From assembly GCF_002741035.1 (NCBI RefSeq), contig NZ_CP016808.1, positions 2,976,001-3,040,000 on the forward strand: DNA of 64,000 nucleotides, in the 5' to 3' direction. Position 1 is the stretch's first letter; each line of letters begins with the position of its first letter. The position numbers were made by a program, and so were the translations under genes. This stretch comes from Paenibacillus sp. BIHB 4019 (lineage in GTDB: Bacteria > Bacillota > Bacilli > Paenibacillales > Paenibacillaceae). Below are positions 45,341-54,361 of the stretch, piece after piece. Under the pieces are notes generated by a model that was given only the letters and a program-made list of their open reading frames with translations, was not told the DNA's origin and did no database searches.

Positions 45341-46210
45341 ATGAAAAAAATCGTAACTTTAAATGACGGCTCAAAAATGGAAGCGGGTCTAACCGGGAAC
45401 CCTTCCGGTAAAGTCATCATGCTGCCGATAGCCAAAAAACCGGTTTATGGCCAGCAGGCTGAAAGCTTGAAAAGATGGGGGGCAGACCCCGAGCTGGGGG
45501 AGCATTTTATCGAGGGACTATCCGACCAGTTTCAGGTTTTATATTTTGATTATGAAGGCCATCTTTTTGAAAATCCTCAGCCGGATCAGCTCACGCCTGA
45601 CCATATGACAAAGGATTTTCTGCTCATAGCCGATGAAATGAAGGTGGATACCTTTAGTTATTATGGCTACTCATGGCTTGCATTAGCTGGCTTGCAACTG
45701 GCGATTCGAACAAACAGATTGGAAAGCTTGATGATGGGTGGATTCCCGCCATACGAAGGGCCTTATAAAGAAATGCTGATCGTAACGGAAAAGACTCATG
45801 GGCAAGCTTTAAAGAATCCAAGCAGCTCCAAGGCTTCTATATATGAGGAAAATACGGCTCCTGATGCCATCGATTGGGATCATATCCAAATCACTCTCGA
45901 TCCAAAGCAAACCCAACAATTTGTTACCTTGTATCAAAATTTAATGGATTTTGATGATACGTCCATTCAATATGCGTTGGACTTTCCTAAACTAGCCTTC
46001 GCTGGAGAAAAGGATACGATTGTTTACGGCGAAAGCTTCGGCAGTGTAACGGTTGATATGATTGGTATTTTGCAAAAGAATAAACAGCAGCTAGAACAAT
46101 GGGGCTGGGATGTGGCTATTCTCGAGGGAGGAGGAATGGACCATACCCAAGCGATGCAGCCTAATGCTGTTCTGCCCTTGATTAAACCATGGTTGATGGA
46201 GCATTTGTAA
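45341..46210 (+). CDS. Alpha/beta hydrolase
   Basis: 289 residues from ATG 45341 with TAGGAGTG upstream. An alpha/beta-hydrolase fold is suggested by the nucleophile elbow SYYGYSWLALAGLQLA, the acid position FAGEKDTIVY and the histidine in GGGMDHTQAM. The order and spacing fit the family. It has no signal peptide, so it is cytosolic. The substrate is unknown. The divergent double-MerR gene probably controls it. Its stop is 10 bases from that of the convergent kinase gene. Confidence 0.75.
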   Translation: MKKIVTLNDGSKMEAGLTGNPSGKVIMLPIAKKPVYGQQAESLKRWGADPELGEHFIEGLSDQFQVLYFDYEGHLFENPQPDQLTPDHMTKDFLLIADEMKVDTFSYYGYSWLALAGLQLAIRTNRLESLMMGGFPPYEGPYKEMLIVTEKTHGQALKNPSSSKASIYEENTAPDAIDWDHIQITLDPKQTQQFVTLYQNLMDFDDTSIQYALDFPKLAFAGEKDTIVYGESFGSVTVDMIGILQKNKQQLEQWGWDVAILEGGGMDHTQAMQPNAVLPLIKPWLMEHL

Positions 46211-46219
46211 ATGATCTAT

Positions 46220-49200
46220 CTACCGATCCGGTATAACAAACGACACGGTTGTTCCTTCATTAACGCTGCTTACTATCGACAAGCCCTGGCCGTACAGCTG
46301 CTGCAATCGGCGATTCGTATTAGGGATGCCAATGCCAGCTTTTTCACTCAAAGCAGCATTTTGCAATTGTGCGACCATCTCCTGCTCCATTCCCTTGCCA
46401 TTGTCTTTTACTTCAATAAGGGTGAAGCCCTCCCGGCGAGTGATGGAAAGCTGAATCGTACCTCCTGTATTTCGGCTGAGGAGACCGTGCTTGACGGCAT
46501 TTTCGATCAGCGGCTGAATAGAGAGCGGGGGCAGCAGCAGGCTAATGCCCGGCTCCACCTCCCATTCAATCGACAACCGATTCCCGAACCGCGTTTTTTC
46601 AATATAGAGATAGGCTTCAACGAGCGCGAGCTCATGGGACAGCTCTACCAACTCTCCTGTATTCAGATAATCAAAGCTAATCCGTAAAAAGGACGAGAAA
46701 GCCTCACCCAGCTTGCGCATGCTTTGCGTATCTATATCGCTTAATGCCATTAACGAATTAAGGGTGTTGAATAGGAAGTGGGGCTGGATTTGCGCTTGCA
46801 AATAGGCGGCCTCCATACGCAGACGCTCATTAATGGATAGCTTTAGCGCTACCAAGGCTCTGATTCGATATTTTAACTCCAGCGCATCTACGGGCTTCGT
46901 CACGTAGTCGCTTGCTCCCGCTGAAAATCCGGTGTAAATGTCGGCTTGCTGGCTGCGTGCGGTTAGAAGCAATACGGGCAGCTCCGACATGGAAAACTGC
47001 TCTCTTACTTTCTGCGTTAATTCATAGCCGGACATTTGTGGCATCATGACGTCAGCGATAAGCAAATCCCACTGCCGTGTCCCAAGCAATTGCAGCGCTT
47101 CCCTGCCGGAACGGGCGGTTGTAAGGGTGTACGGCTCGGTCGAAAGAATGCTTGCGAGAACACTCAGATTGATCGGATCGTCGTCAACGGCAAGAATATG
47201 GGCGTACTCTTCCTTAAGCAGCGGCGCAAGGGTGGGGGCAGCCTCCATTTCCCCTGAGAAATGATGCGGGAGCAGGAAGCCGGCGGGCGTCTCCTCCATG
47301 ATTTCTGGCACTTGTCCAGAAGTTTGCGGGAACTGCGCAAGCGGAAGCTTGGCCTCATCTGCCAAAGGAAGATCAAAGCTGAACACAGAGCCTTTGCCCA
47401 ATTCGGAGCGCACCGTCAATGCTCCGCCGTGCAGCTCGACAAGCTGCTTGCAAATGCTTAAGCCCAGTCCAATGCCTTGCCCATCGCTTATTCCAAAAGC
47501 ACCTTGCTCATAAGGGAGAAAAATTTTCTCCTGCGTTTCTTTATCTATACCGAGACCCGTATCGGAAATATGAATAATCGCTTGCTTGTCGCTCATTTCG
47601 GCTGAGATGGTAATGCTTCCTTCCTCCGTATACTTGAGGGCATTATGCAGCAGGTTATATAAAATTTGAACGAGCCTTTTCTCATCAGCCAATACCAAGG
47701 GCAGCGATTCGGATATATCCATATGCAGGTTGATTGGCTTGTGCTCCTTCATGAATTGCAGCATTGCGATAACGCCGGGTGCAACAGCCTGAATGCTCAG
47801 GGGCTCCCGCTGCAAAACAATGCGTTGTTCCTGAAGCCGGGCAACATCGAGAAGATCGCCAAGCAGCTGTGACATTCGCCTGCTGATCGTAATGAGGAGC
47901 TGCATATCCTCAAGACTGCTTTTCGCAAGCCTGGTCTTCTCTTTAGTGACAACGTTATAAGCGATATTCATAATACCGTGCAGCGGCGTACGCAGCTCAT
48001 GAGACGTATTTGCTAAAAACTGGTCTTTAATTTTATCCGCTTTTTGCAGCTGATTGTTCAAATCTTTGTTTTCTCTCGCATTTCGAAAATACTTTTTAAA
48101 CCAATAGGCCGAAAAACCAATAATGGCAAAAATAATGTCAATAGGATAGTAGACGGTGGTAACATCTCTTGCATTTTCGGCAATGCTCCATAATAAGTTG
48201 GAAAGGATGCCTGCTGCGGACAACAGCAAGAAAATGATGTCATTATCTTTATTTTTTTGCAAAATCAGCGTTCCGACTATGTATATAAACCAGGCGAATG
48301 AGATGAAATTTATAATATTCAATATATTGAAATGAATAAGTCCATAAGCCATATAGACTGGCGAAATCAGAAAAATGACGGTAAAAACGACAATGGCCGC
48401 ATTGTGCGTTCGGAACCAGTTTTCTCGCAGAGGAGTCGCGTTGAAGCTTTTGAATAGCAGAAGCAGGAGCACATTTTGCCACAGCAGAGTGATCATTCTA
48501 ATCTTGAAACTCCAAGTATAGTTGATCGGCAGCCACAATAAGAGTACATTGTCGTGACCTATTAGAATTGTAATGCCTACGGATAACGTTAACAGCGCTG
48601 CGATCAACAATGTCTTATCTTGCGGACTGAACAGGTAGAGAATGCAAGCATATGCGCAATGAAGCAGCAGAATAAGAAAAATGAGCATCTGAAACCCTAT
48701 CGAGTACCAGCGAACATAATCAATCGCGGCCGCAGTCCCGAAGCGAATTGGCGTTAAAATACCGCCCTTATAAGGACTGTCGAAATTGGCTGCATGAATG
48801 ACCAATTCGATCTCTGTCGCGCCTTCAATGCCATAAGTAGAGGTGAAAGAAGCGCTTTTCGGCGTATATTCATAGGCAGATTCGGCAAGCTTGCCCATGC
48901 CCCCATTATCTTTACCGTTAAGCTCAATTTCTGATGCCGCCTGAATGTTTCTAAACCAGAATGAAACAGGAGTCTGAAGCGGATCGATCAAAATGCGAAG
49001 TCGATACGTTCCATATCCGTACGAGTTGCTAGAATGATGCGGCAGCGCGCTGCTCCAATCGCCTGGAACGACGACGTAGCTTGCATCGGATTCCGTCTCC
49101 AAAAACTCGGTGCCCGTTAAATATTTTTCAGGATAAAACTGCCATTCCCCATTCAAATTAAGCACGGGGGAATTTTCCAAATCGATACCGCGAAGATCAA

Positions 49201-49360
49201 GTACACCGCCAACGGCATGCGGCTGCTGGTCTGACATGGGAAAAAGGACAGACCATGCCCATCTCATGCTAACTAATACAGCAAAAATTAAAAGCATGAT
49301 CGTTATATATTTAAAACGTGTGATAGGTTTTGCCTGCAGGACGTTCTTCAATTTTGTCAT
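46220..49360 (-). CDS. Hybrid sensor protein with two kinase cores (7TMR-DISM, HisKA, REC, LytS-type)
   Basis: 1046 residues. Order: N-terminal helix; extracellular beta-rich 7TMR-DISM-type sensor domain (~45-230; VLNLNGEWQFYPEKYL, GYGTYRLRI); seven helices (~240-430); HisKA with phospho-acceptor His in FLANTSHELRTPLHG (~454); HATPase_c (LLHNALKY, DTGLGID, GIGLGLSICKQLVELHGG); receiver domain with Asp in LLIADVMMPQMSG (~770) and Lys in DYVTKPVD; then a LytS/His_kinase domain (QIQPHFLFNTLNSLM, ~857) with a second ATPase domain (PLIENAVKHGLL, DNGKGM). Two complete kinase modules and one receiver in one chain imply an internal phosphorelay or dual output. No response regulator gene is adjacent. 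Confidence 0.88.
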   Translation of the reverse strand: MTKLKNVLQAKPITRFKYITIMLLIFAVLVSMRWAWSVLFPMSDQQPHAVGGVLDLRGIDLENSPVLNLNGEWQFYPEKYLTGTEFLETESDASYVVVPGDWSSALPHHSSNSYGYGTYRLRILIDPLQTPVSFWFRNIQAASEIELNGKDNGGMGKLAESAYEYTPKSASFTSTYGIEGATEIELVIHAANFDSPYKGGILTPIRFGTAAAIDYVRWYSIGFQMLIFLILLLHCAYACILYLFSPQDKTLLIAALLTLSVGITILIGHDNVLLLWLPINYTWSFKIRMITLLWQNVLLLLLFKSFNATPLRENWFRTHNAAIVVFTVIFLISPVYMAYGLIHFNILNIINFISFAWFIYIVGTLILQKNKDNDIIFLLLSAAGILSNLLWSIAENARDVTTVYYPIDIIFAIIGFSAYWFKKYFRNARENKDLNNQLQKADKIKDQFLANTSHELRTPLHGIMNIAYNVVTKEKTRLAKSSLEDMQLLITISRRMSQLLGDLLDVARLQEQRIVLQREPLSIQAVAPGVIAMLQFMKEHKPINLHMDISESLPLVLADEKRLVQILYNLLHNALKYTEEGSITISAEMSDKQAIIHISDTGLGIDKETQEKIFLPYEQGAFGISDGQGIGLGLSICKQLVELHGGALTVRSELGKGSVFSFDLPLADEAKLPLAQFPQTSGQVPEIMEETPAGFLLPHHFSGEMEAAPTLAPLLKEEYAHILAVDDDPINLSVLASILSTEPYTLTTARSGREALQLLGTRQWDLLIADVMMPQMSGYELTQKVREQFSMSELPVLLLTARSQQADIYTGFSAGASDYVTKPVDALELKYRIRALVALKLSINERLRMEAAYLQAQIQPHFLFNTLNSLMALSDIDTQSMRKLGEAFSSFLRISFDYLNTGELVELSHELALVEAYLYIEKTRFGNRLSIEWEVEPGISLLLPPLSIQPLIENAVKHGLLSRNTGGTIQLSITRREGFTLIEVKDNGKGMEQEMVAQLQNAALSEKAGIGIPNTNRRLQQLYGQGLSIVSSVNEGTTVSFVIPDR

Positions 49361-49474
49361 AAATGAATAAAACCTCTTTTGATCGTTCTCTATTGTTAAT
49401 CATTTACATTATAGCATAGGATTTAGCCATTCTCTTGTCTGGCTGCTAAGAGAGCAGGTAACGACTAGCAAAAA

Positions 49475-49531
49475 GCCCTTAGAATAAACACTGGGAACCT
49501 GTGAAGGTTTTCCAGTGCTATTCTAAGGGGC
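49475..49531 (-). terminator. Terminator of the sensor-operon binding protein gene
   Basis: GCCCTTAGAATA pairs with TATTCTAAGGG, and CACTGGGAACCT pairs with the inner right arm; five T follow on the - strand. The stop codon at 49523 is inside the right arm. Confidence 0.85.
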
Positions 49532-50650
49532 GTCTAAAAGGGAGATGTCCTCCTGCGTAATTTCAAGCGTACCTGTGTCATCGAACAGGGGAAGCGTCTC
49601 GCCAGCAGCTGCTTGCAGCAGCCGCTCGATAATGCGTGTACCCCATAATTGTTCATTTTGCGACAGCGACGCTGTAATTTGTCCATTCTGAATTGCTTCC
49701 TGAATTTCCGGCATCATGCCGAACGTTAGGGAATAGCGGTTTAGACCTTGCGCTTTCCAGACGAGCACCGAGGTGGAGCCGGAGAGGGCATCCATCGATA
49801 CGAGGGCGTCAAAATGCGGATGGTCGTCGATCATTTTTTCCAGCTGCGCCAGTGCGCGGGTTTCGTTGCCTTCGTTATACAACACATCGAGCACTTGAAT
49901 GTCGGTCTGCTCATTAATATAGGTCAGCATGCCTTCGAGGCGCTCGCTCAAGCTTTTCATCCGCGTCATGCCGTTCTCGACAATAACCATTCCCCGCCCG
50001 CCCAGCAGCTCGGACAGCATATGCCCCATTTGGGCGCCCGCAGCAGCATGATCCGTTCCAATGAAGGCAGCGCGCTTGCTGCTCGGGGAATCGGATTCAA
50101 AGCAAATGACCGTAATGCCCGCCTGTACGGCCTTGTTAATGACAGGAACAAGCGCTTCCGCATCAATGGGATCAAGCGCTATGCCGTCAACCTGCGAGGC
50201 GATCATCGTCTCCATCATGCGGATTTGCTGCTCCAGATTCGCTTCATCCGGCGCCTTCACCATGAGCTTGACGCCGTGCTGAGCTGCTGCTGCTTTGGCG
50301 GATTCCGTCACCGTCTCATAATACGGATGCGCCATCGGATATATAATGCCAAAGGTAGCAGTGTCGGGTGCTGCTGTTGAAGCACTTGAAGCAACAGGGG
50401 AAGATGGGGGAGAGCCGCCATCCTGGCTGCTGGATGAGACGATGCGGGCATCTTCCGCCGTCTCATTACGACTATCGCTGCTGCTAGAGTTTCCAGCGGC
50501 AGTGCCAGCTGCCTCATGATTTGTACAGCCTGTCAGTAGCAAGGCGAGCACGAGCAGGGCTGCAAGCAAAATAGCGAGCAGGGGCCTTTGCCGAATAGCC
50601 GCAAGCCTATGGGCCAGCTTATGGGGAAATAATGATGCCTGAGCTCGCAT
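49523..50650 (-). CDS. Sugar-binding lipoprotein of the sensor operon (Peripla_BP_4)
   Basis: 375 residues from ATG 50650, with GAAGGAG about 10 bases upstream. A lipobox (ALLLTGC) follows an unusually long N-terminus, then a Ser/Ala-rich linker. The family 1-type two-lobe sugar-binding fold is clear: FGIIYPMAHPYYETVTESAK, DGIALDPIDAEALVPVI, VICFESDSPSSKRAAFIGTD, ARGMVIVENG-type turn, and NGQITASLSQNEQLWG. It is the third gene after kinase and regulator and overlaps the regulator gene by about 32 bases. In such operons (for example XylFII-LytS-YesN) the binding protein presents sugar to the kinase, so it probably acts as a sensor. Confidence 0.85.
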   Translation of the reverse strand: MRAQASLFPHKLAHRLAAIRQRPLLAILLAALLVLALLLTGCTNHEAAGTAAGNSSSSDSRNETAEDARIVSSSSQDGGSPPSSPVASSASTAAPDTATFGIIYPMAHPYYETVTESAKAAAAQHGVKLMVKAPDEANLEQQIRMMETMIASQVDGIALDPIDAEALVPVINKAVQAGITVICFESDSPSSKRAAFIGTDHAAAGAQMGHMLSELLGGRGMVIVENGMTRMKSLSERLEGMLTYINEQTDIQVLDVLYNEGNETRALAQLEKMIDDHPHFDALVSMDALSGSTSVLVWKAQGLNRYSLTFGMMPEIQEAIQNGQITASLSQNEQLWGTRIIERLLQAAAGETLPLFDDTGTLEITQEDISLLDAP

Positions 50651-52277
50651 GGTGATGCACTCCTTCTGCCGTTTGCGCACTGCCATCTTGTTCTTGCTGC
50701 TTGCGAAACTGCGTTGTCGTCATGCCGGTTACCCGCTTGAACAAATTGGAAAAATAATGGGCGTCATTATAGCCGACCTGATGGGCGATTTCATACGACT
50801 TTGCATTCGACGCCTGCAGCAGCTCCATTGCTTTGCGGATGCGCGTATGGGTTAGAAATTCAATAAAGGTCTGGCCCGTCTCTTGGCTGAACACTTTGCT
50901 AAGATGGCTGGGGCTGACGCGCACATGCTCCGCCGCATCATTCAGCGACAAATGATCATCGCCATAATGCTTCAAAATGTAGTCCTTCACCTGGCTCAGC
51001 ATTTCGGCGTATTTATCCGCGGCGCCAGCGCGCCATTGCCAGAACTGCGCCAGCAGCGTTTGGAGATAACAGCAGGCATCCTCTTGGCTGCGTACCTCGC
51101 TCATGGCCCGCTGCAGCTTATCCAGTTGCTCCTTGGGCATATCCGGATTGCGCTGAATGGATTTGGCGATATGAACAGCTTCAATCGTCAAGTCATTAAG
51201 CAAATAATAGCCGTAAAAAGCGCCGCGCCAGTCAAGCTGCTGAAGCCCAGCTGCAAAGCTGGCGACGAAAGCCTCCGTCTTGGCGGGCGTGCCAAGCTTG
51301 AGGAAGTCGATGAAGCGCTGGCGCTGGGCGACGACCGATTGCTCGGATAAGCCGGAGGCGGCATCGCGCAGCGCCTTGCGGTTTTGCCCGGAGAGCCTGC
51401 GCCAATGCTTATCATCCTCCGCCTCCAAATAGGAGGAATGGATGCCTTGCAGGCGATCTTGAATACTGCCGATGCCGACGGCTATCGTGCAGTTGGCACT
51501 GCGCTCCGCCTGCTCCTTCCAGCTGGAGGCGAACCGCGCCAGCACCTCTTGCAGCTGCGGCAGCGAATCGCTCTTGAGCAGCCAGATCGTCTCCGTCTGG
51601 CTGCGCTTATAGGACAGCGTGCCCGGCAGAAGGGAGCTGACCGCTTCGTGCAGCAGCAGCTCCGTCTGCTGCTGGGTCGCCATATGAACGCTGGCGGAGC
51701 CTTCCGGGCAGCGAATGTCCGAGATGGCGGCTGCATAATAGCTGGCCGTCAGTCCAATTGAAAGCGAGCCGGCCTGATGGATCGCTTCGGCCGTTGTAAT
51801 AAAGCCGCTGCATAAATCGCTGAGCAGCTTATGCCGCATCTGTTCTGCGCTTCCGCCTTGGGCGAGCTGCTTCTTCTCCAGCAGCTCGCGCTCATAGCGC
51901 TCGCGGTCAATGCTGCGGCTGACGTCCTGCAGCGTCCGCACGATATCGGCAGCGCTGACCGGCTTGAGGCAATATTCCTCTACGCCGACACGCAGAGCGG
52001 CACGGGCATATTCAAATTCGTCATGCCCGCTGAGAATAATGATTTTGATGTCCGGCATCCGCTCGCGGACGATGGCGCTCAGCTCCAAGCCATCCATAAA
52101 CGGCATCTTGATATCGGTAATGAGGATATCCGGCTGGCGCTGCTCAATGAGCGGCAGCGCCAGCTCGCCATCAGAGGCGTCCCCGCAAAACATAAAGCCT
52201 TCTTGCTCCCAATTGATACAGTCCCGAATGCTTTCCCTGACAAGAATTTCGTCGTCAACGAGCATAACCTTTTTCAT
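50619..52277 (-). CDS. YesN-type response regulator with AraC DNA-binding domain
   Basis: 552 residues, start after GGAGAGG. The receiver domain (~1-120) has DDE at the start, phospho-acceptor Asp in DILITDIKMPFMDGLEL, LSGHDEF and LKPV. A long linker follows. The last ~110 residues contain the AraC/XylS HTH pair (LSLNDAAEHVRVSPSHLSKVF and AKSYEIAHQVGYNDAHYFSN, then FKRVTGMTTTQFRK). The kinase gene upstream overlaps it by 23 bases, so it is the cognate regulator. The divergent YtfQ-type transporter operon is the likely target (inference). Confidence 0.93.
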   Translation of the reverse strand: MKKVMLVDDEILVRESIRDCINWEQEGFMFCGDASDGELALPLIEQRQPDILITDIKMPFMDGLELSAIVRERMPDIKIIILSGHDEFEYARAALRVGVEEYCLKPVSAADIVRTLQDVSRSIDRERYERELLEKKQLAQGGSAEQMRHKLLSDLCSGFITTAEAIHQAGSLSIGLTASYYAAAISDIRCPEGSASVHMATQQQTELLLHEAVSSLLPGTLSYKRSQTETIWLLKSDSLPQLQEVLARFASSWKEQAERSANCTIAVGIGSIQDRLQGIHSSYLEAEDDKHWRRLSGQNRKALRDAASGLSEQSVVAQRQRFIDFLKLGTPAKTEAFVASFAAGLQQLDWRGAFYGYYLLNDLTIEAVHIAKSIQRNPDMPKEQLDKLQRAMSEVRSQEDACCYLQTLLAQFWQWRAGAADKYAEMLSQVKDYILKHYGDDHLSLNDAAEHVRVSPSHLSKVFSQETGQTFIEFLTHTRIRKAMELLQASNAKSYEIAHQVGYNDAHYFSNLFKRVTGMTTTQFRKQQEQDGSAQTAEGVHHHASSGIIISP

Positions 52278-54084
52278 TCGGCTTCATCCTCTCCATTGGA
52301 ATGCGGATCGTAACCTTGGTTCCGAGCTGGTCTTCGCTTTCTACGATAACGGTATAGGCTTCCCCGTAATAGAGGCGCAGCCGCTGCTGGACGTTATGCA
52401 GGCCGAAGCCGCCGGAAACCTCCGAGCCTGTCTCCTCGGGAATATGCTGCATGCGCAGCGCCTCGCGCAGCTCGGCAAGGCGCTCCGGCTTCATGCCGAT
52501 GCCATTGTCCTCAATCATCAAATACAAGTCCGAATCTTGGCTGGCATAAGCATGTATGCGGATTAAACCTTTACCGCGTTTATTTTTAATGCCGTGATAT
52601 AACGCATTTTCAACGATGGGCTGGAGCGTCATTTTCAAAATCGGCAAGTCCTTCAGCTCCTCCGGCACATCCAGCTCATATTCCAATATGTCGCGATAGC
52701 GCATCTGCTGGATGATCAAATAGCTTTGCACATGCTCCAGCTCATCCCTCAGGGCAATCCAGTCCCGCCCCCGATTGAGGCTAATGCGGAAAAAGCGCGA
52801 CAGCGCCTGTACGAGCTGGATAACCTGCGCGCTGCGCCCGGCCTCCGCCATCCAGACGATGGAATCGAGCGTATTATAGAGAAAATGCGGATTAATTTGC
52901 GCTTGCAGCGTCCGCAGCTCTGCCTTCTGCAAATGCTCCTGCTCCTCAATGCTTTGCTTGAGCAGCTGCTTGATTTTCTCCAGCATAATGTTGAAGCTGT
53001 TGCCCAAATCGGCAATTTCGTCATGTCCGCTCGGCTGTACCTTGACCTCAAGAAAGCCGCTGGCTGCCAGCCGCATCTTGCTCTTCAGCAGCTGAATCGG
53101 CCGCGTCAGGCGGGCTGTAATGAAATAATGCAGCGTAATCGCAAACACGATGCTGAGCAGCACGCTGATAATGATCAGCTGGCGAATTTCATTCGCCTCG
53201 GCGACAATTTCCTGCAGCGGCACGGAGCCGACGATTTTCCAGCCCGTTGTAGACGAGGTTGTGAAGGCGACGAACTTCGGCCTGCCGATGCTGTAATCCA
53301 CAAAGCTGTTTTGCTGCATAGCGAGCTGCGCGCTCAGGTCGGCTGGCGGCTGGGCCTTCGCCAAGCTCGTCATGGCCGAGGGGAGGAAGATGGGATTGCC
53401 CGCCTGATCAAGGACATAGACGTAGCCGCTTTCGCCAAGCGTAATATTTTCACAGTAACGCTCGATGATGGAATCATCCAAATCAATGACGATAAAACCG
53501 ATCACCTCATGGGTAATTTGCTGCTTGACCGTTGCCATGATGGAGATGACGTTATGCTGCGAATAATGAAAGCCATCGAGACGGTCCAGCGGTGAGGCGT
53601 CCGGCGGGGGAATGTTCAATACCTCATCCGGATGGTTCAGCAAATATTGAAAATGCGGATTGCGCAGCGGATTCCTGTCCAGCTGGAACACGCCTTTACG
53701 CTCGCTTAGGCCCCGTCCATACAAGTTGACGACCGTAATGTTGAGCACACTTTCGTATTTATACGTTTCCCGGTACAAATTCATCGTTTGAATAATGGCT
53801 TTGGCATCCTCATACGTATCCGTTTGCGAAAATAAATAATGCAGCACCTGCGGGTTGTTTTCCAGCTCCAGCAGCCTTCCCGTATCCTCAAGCAGCGCAT
53901 CAATATCATTGCCAAGCTGGCCCACGACGAGCATGGTCGCTGCTTTGCTGTGATCGGATACCGCATTGTACGATTTTTGATAGGAAATGAGGCCAACGGC
54001 AATCAGCGGGACGGAGGTCAAAATAATGAACATCAGCAGCAGCTTGGCCCGAAGGCTTGAGAAAATCCAGCGCATCAGCTTCAT
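52255..54084 (-). CDS. YesM-type sensor histidine kinase
   Basis: About 609 residues from ATG 54084 (ATG 54075 and an upstream TTG at 54138 are alternatives; the ribosome site is weak). Two transmembrane helices (~10-30 and ~305-325) bracket a ~270-residue extracellular sensor that looks like a double Cache domain (YVYVLDQAGNPIFLPS). HAMP follows, then the His_kinase domain with LQAQINPHFLYNTLDSIVWM (phospho-acceptor His) and HATPase_c with ENALYHGIKNKRGKG, IEDNGIGM and GGFGLHNVQQRL. It forms an operon with the AraC-type regulator and the sugar-binding lipoprotein. Confidence 0.92.
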   Translation of the reverse strand: MKLMRWIFSSLRAKLLLMFIILTSVPLIAVGLISYQKSYNAVSDHSKAATMLVVGQLGNDIDALLEDTGRLLELENNPQVLHYLFSQTDTYEDAKAIIQTMNLYRETYKYESVLNITVVNLYGRGLSERKGVFQLDRNPLRNPHFQYLLNHPDEVLNIPPPDASPLDRLDGFHYSQHNVISIMATVKQQITHEVIGFIVIDLDDSIIERYCENITLGESGYVYVLDQAGNPIFLPSAMTSLAKAQPPADLSAQLAMQQNSFVDYSIGRPKFVAFTTSSTTGWKIVGSVPLQEIVAEANEIRQLIIISVLLSIVFAITLHYFITARLTRPIQLLKSKMRLAASGFLEVKVQPSGHDEIADLGNSFNIMLEKIKQLLKQSIEEQEHLQKAELRTLQAQINPHFLYNTLDSIVWMAEAGRSAQVIQLVQALSRFFRISLNRGRDWIALRDELEHVQSYLIIQQMRYRDILEYELDVPEELKDLPILKMTLQPIVENALYHGIKNKRGKGLIRIHAYASQDSDLYLMIEDNGIGMKPERLAELREALRMQHIPEETGSEVSGGFGLHNVQQRLRLYYGEAYTVIVESEDQLGTKVTIRIPMERMKPNEKGYAR

Positions 54085-54211
54085 AGGTTTATAGGAACCT
54101 TTCAAATTGGAAATGTATGCGATTTCAAATCTATCCAACCTTCACTATACCAAATTGCCCCAAACCTCGCTACGCACAGATGAAGGATCGACGAAATTTC
54201 CACCTTTCGCA

Positions 54212-54315
54212 CAAAAAATCAAACCATTTGCCGCCGTTGCTGGAAAATTACCCAAAAAATCAAATCGAACGGCTATCGGACTCCGTATCCCGGCCTTTTG
54301 AAAGCGTTCTATAAT
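54212..54315 (+). promoter_or_regulatory. Control region of the sugar transporter operon
   Basis: TATAAT stands at 54310-54315 without a matching -35 box, as expected for an activator-dependent promoter. Upstream, the 12-base sequence CAAAAAATCAAA occurs twice in direct orientation (54212-54223 and 54253-54264), 41 bases apart or about four helical turns. These are candidate sites for the AraC-type regulator. Confidence 0.5.
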
Positions 54316-54361
54316 GAGGGCACGCCATAAGTTGGTGAATGACAGGGGAGGTAATACAAAG

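Noticed and set aside
52726..53595. Open frame of about 290 codons on + opposite the YesM-type kinase
   Set aside because: Antisense shadow of a clear kinase gene, without ribosome site or family similarity.
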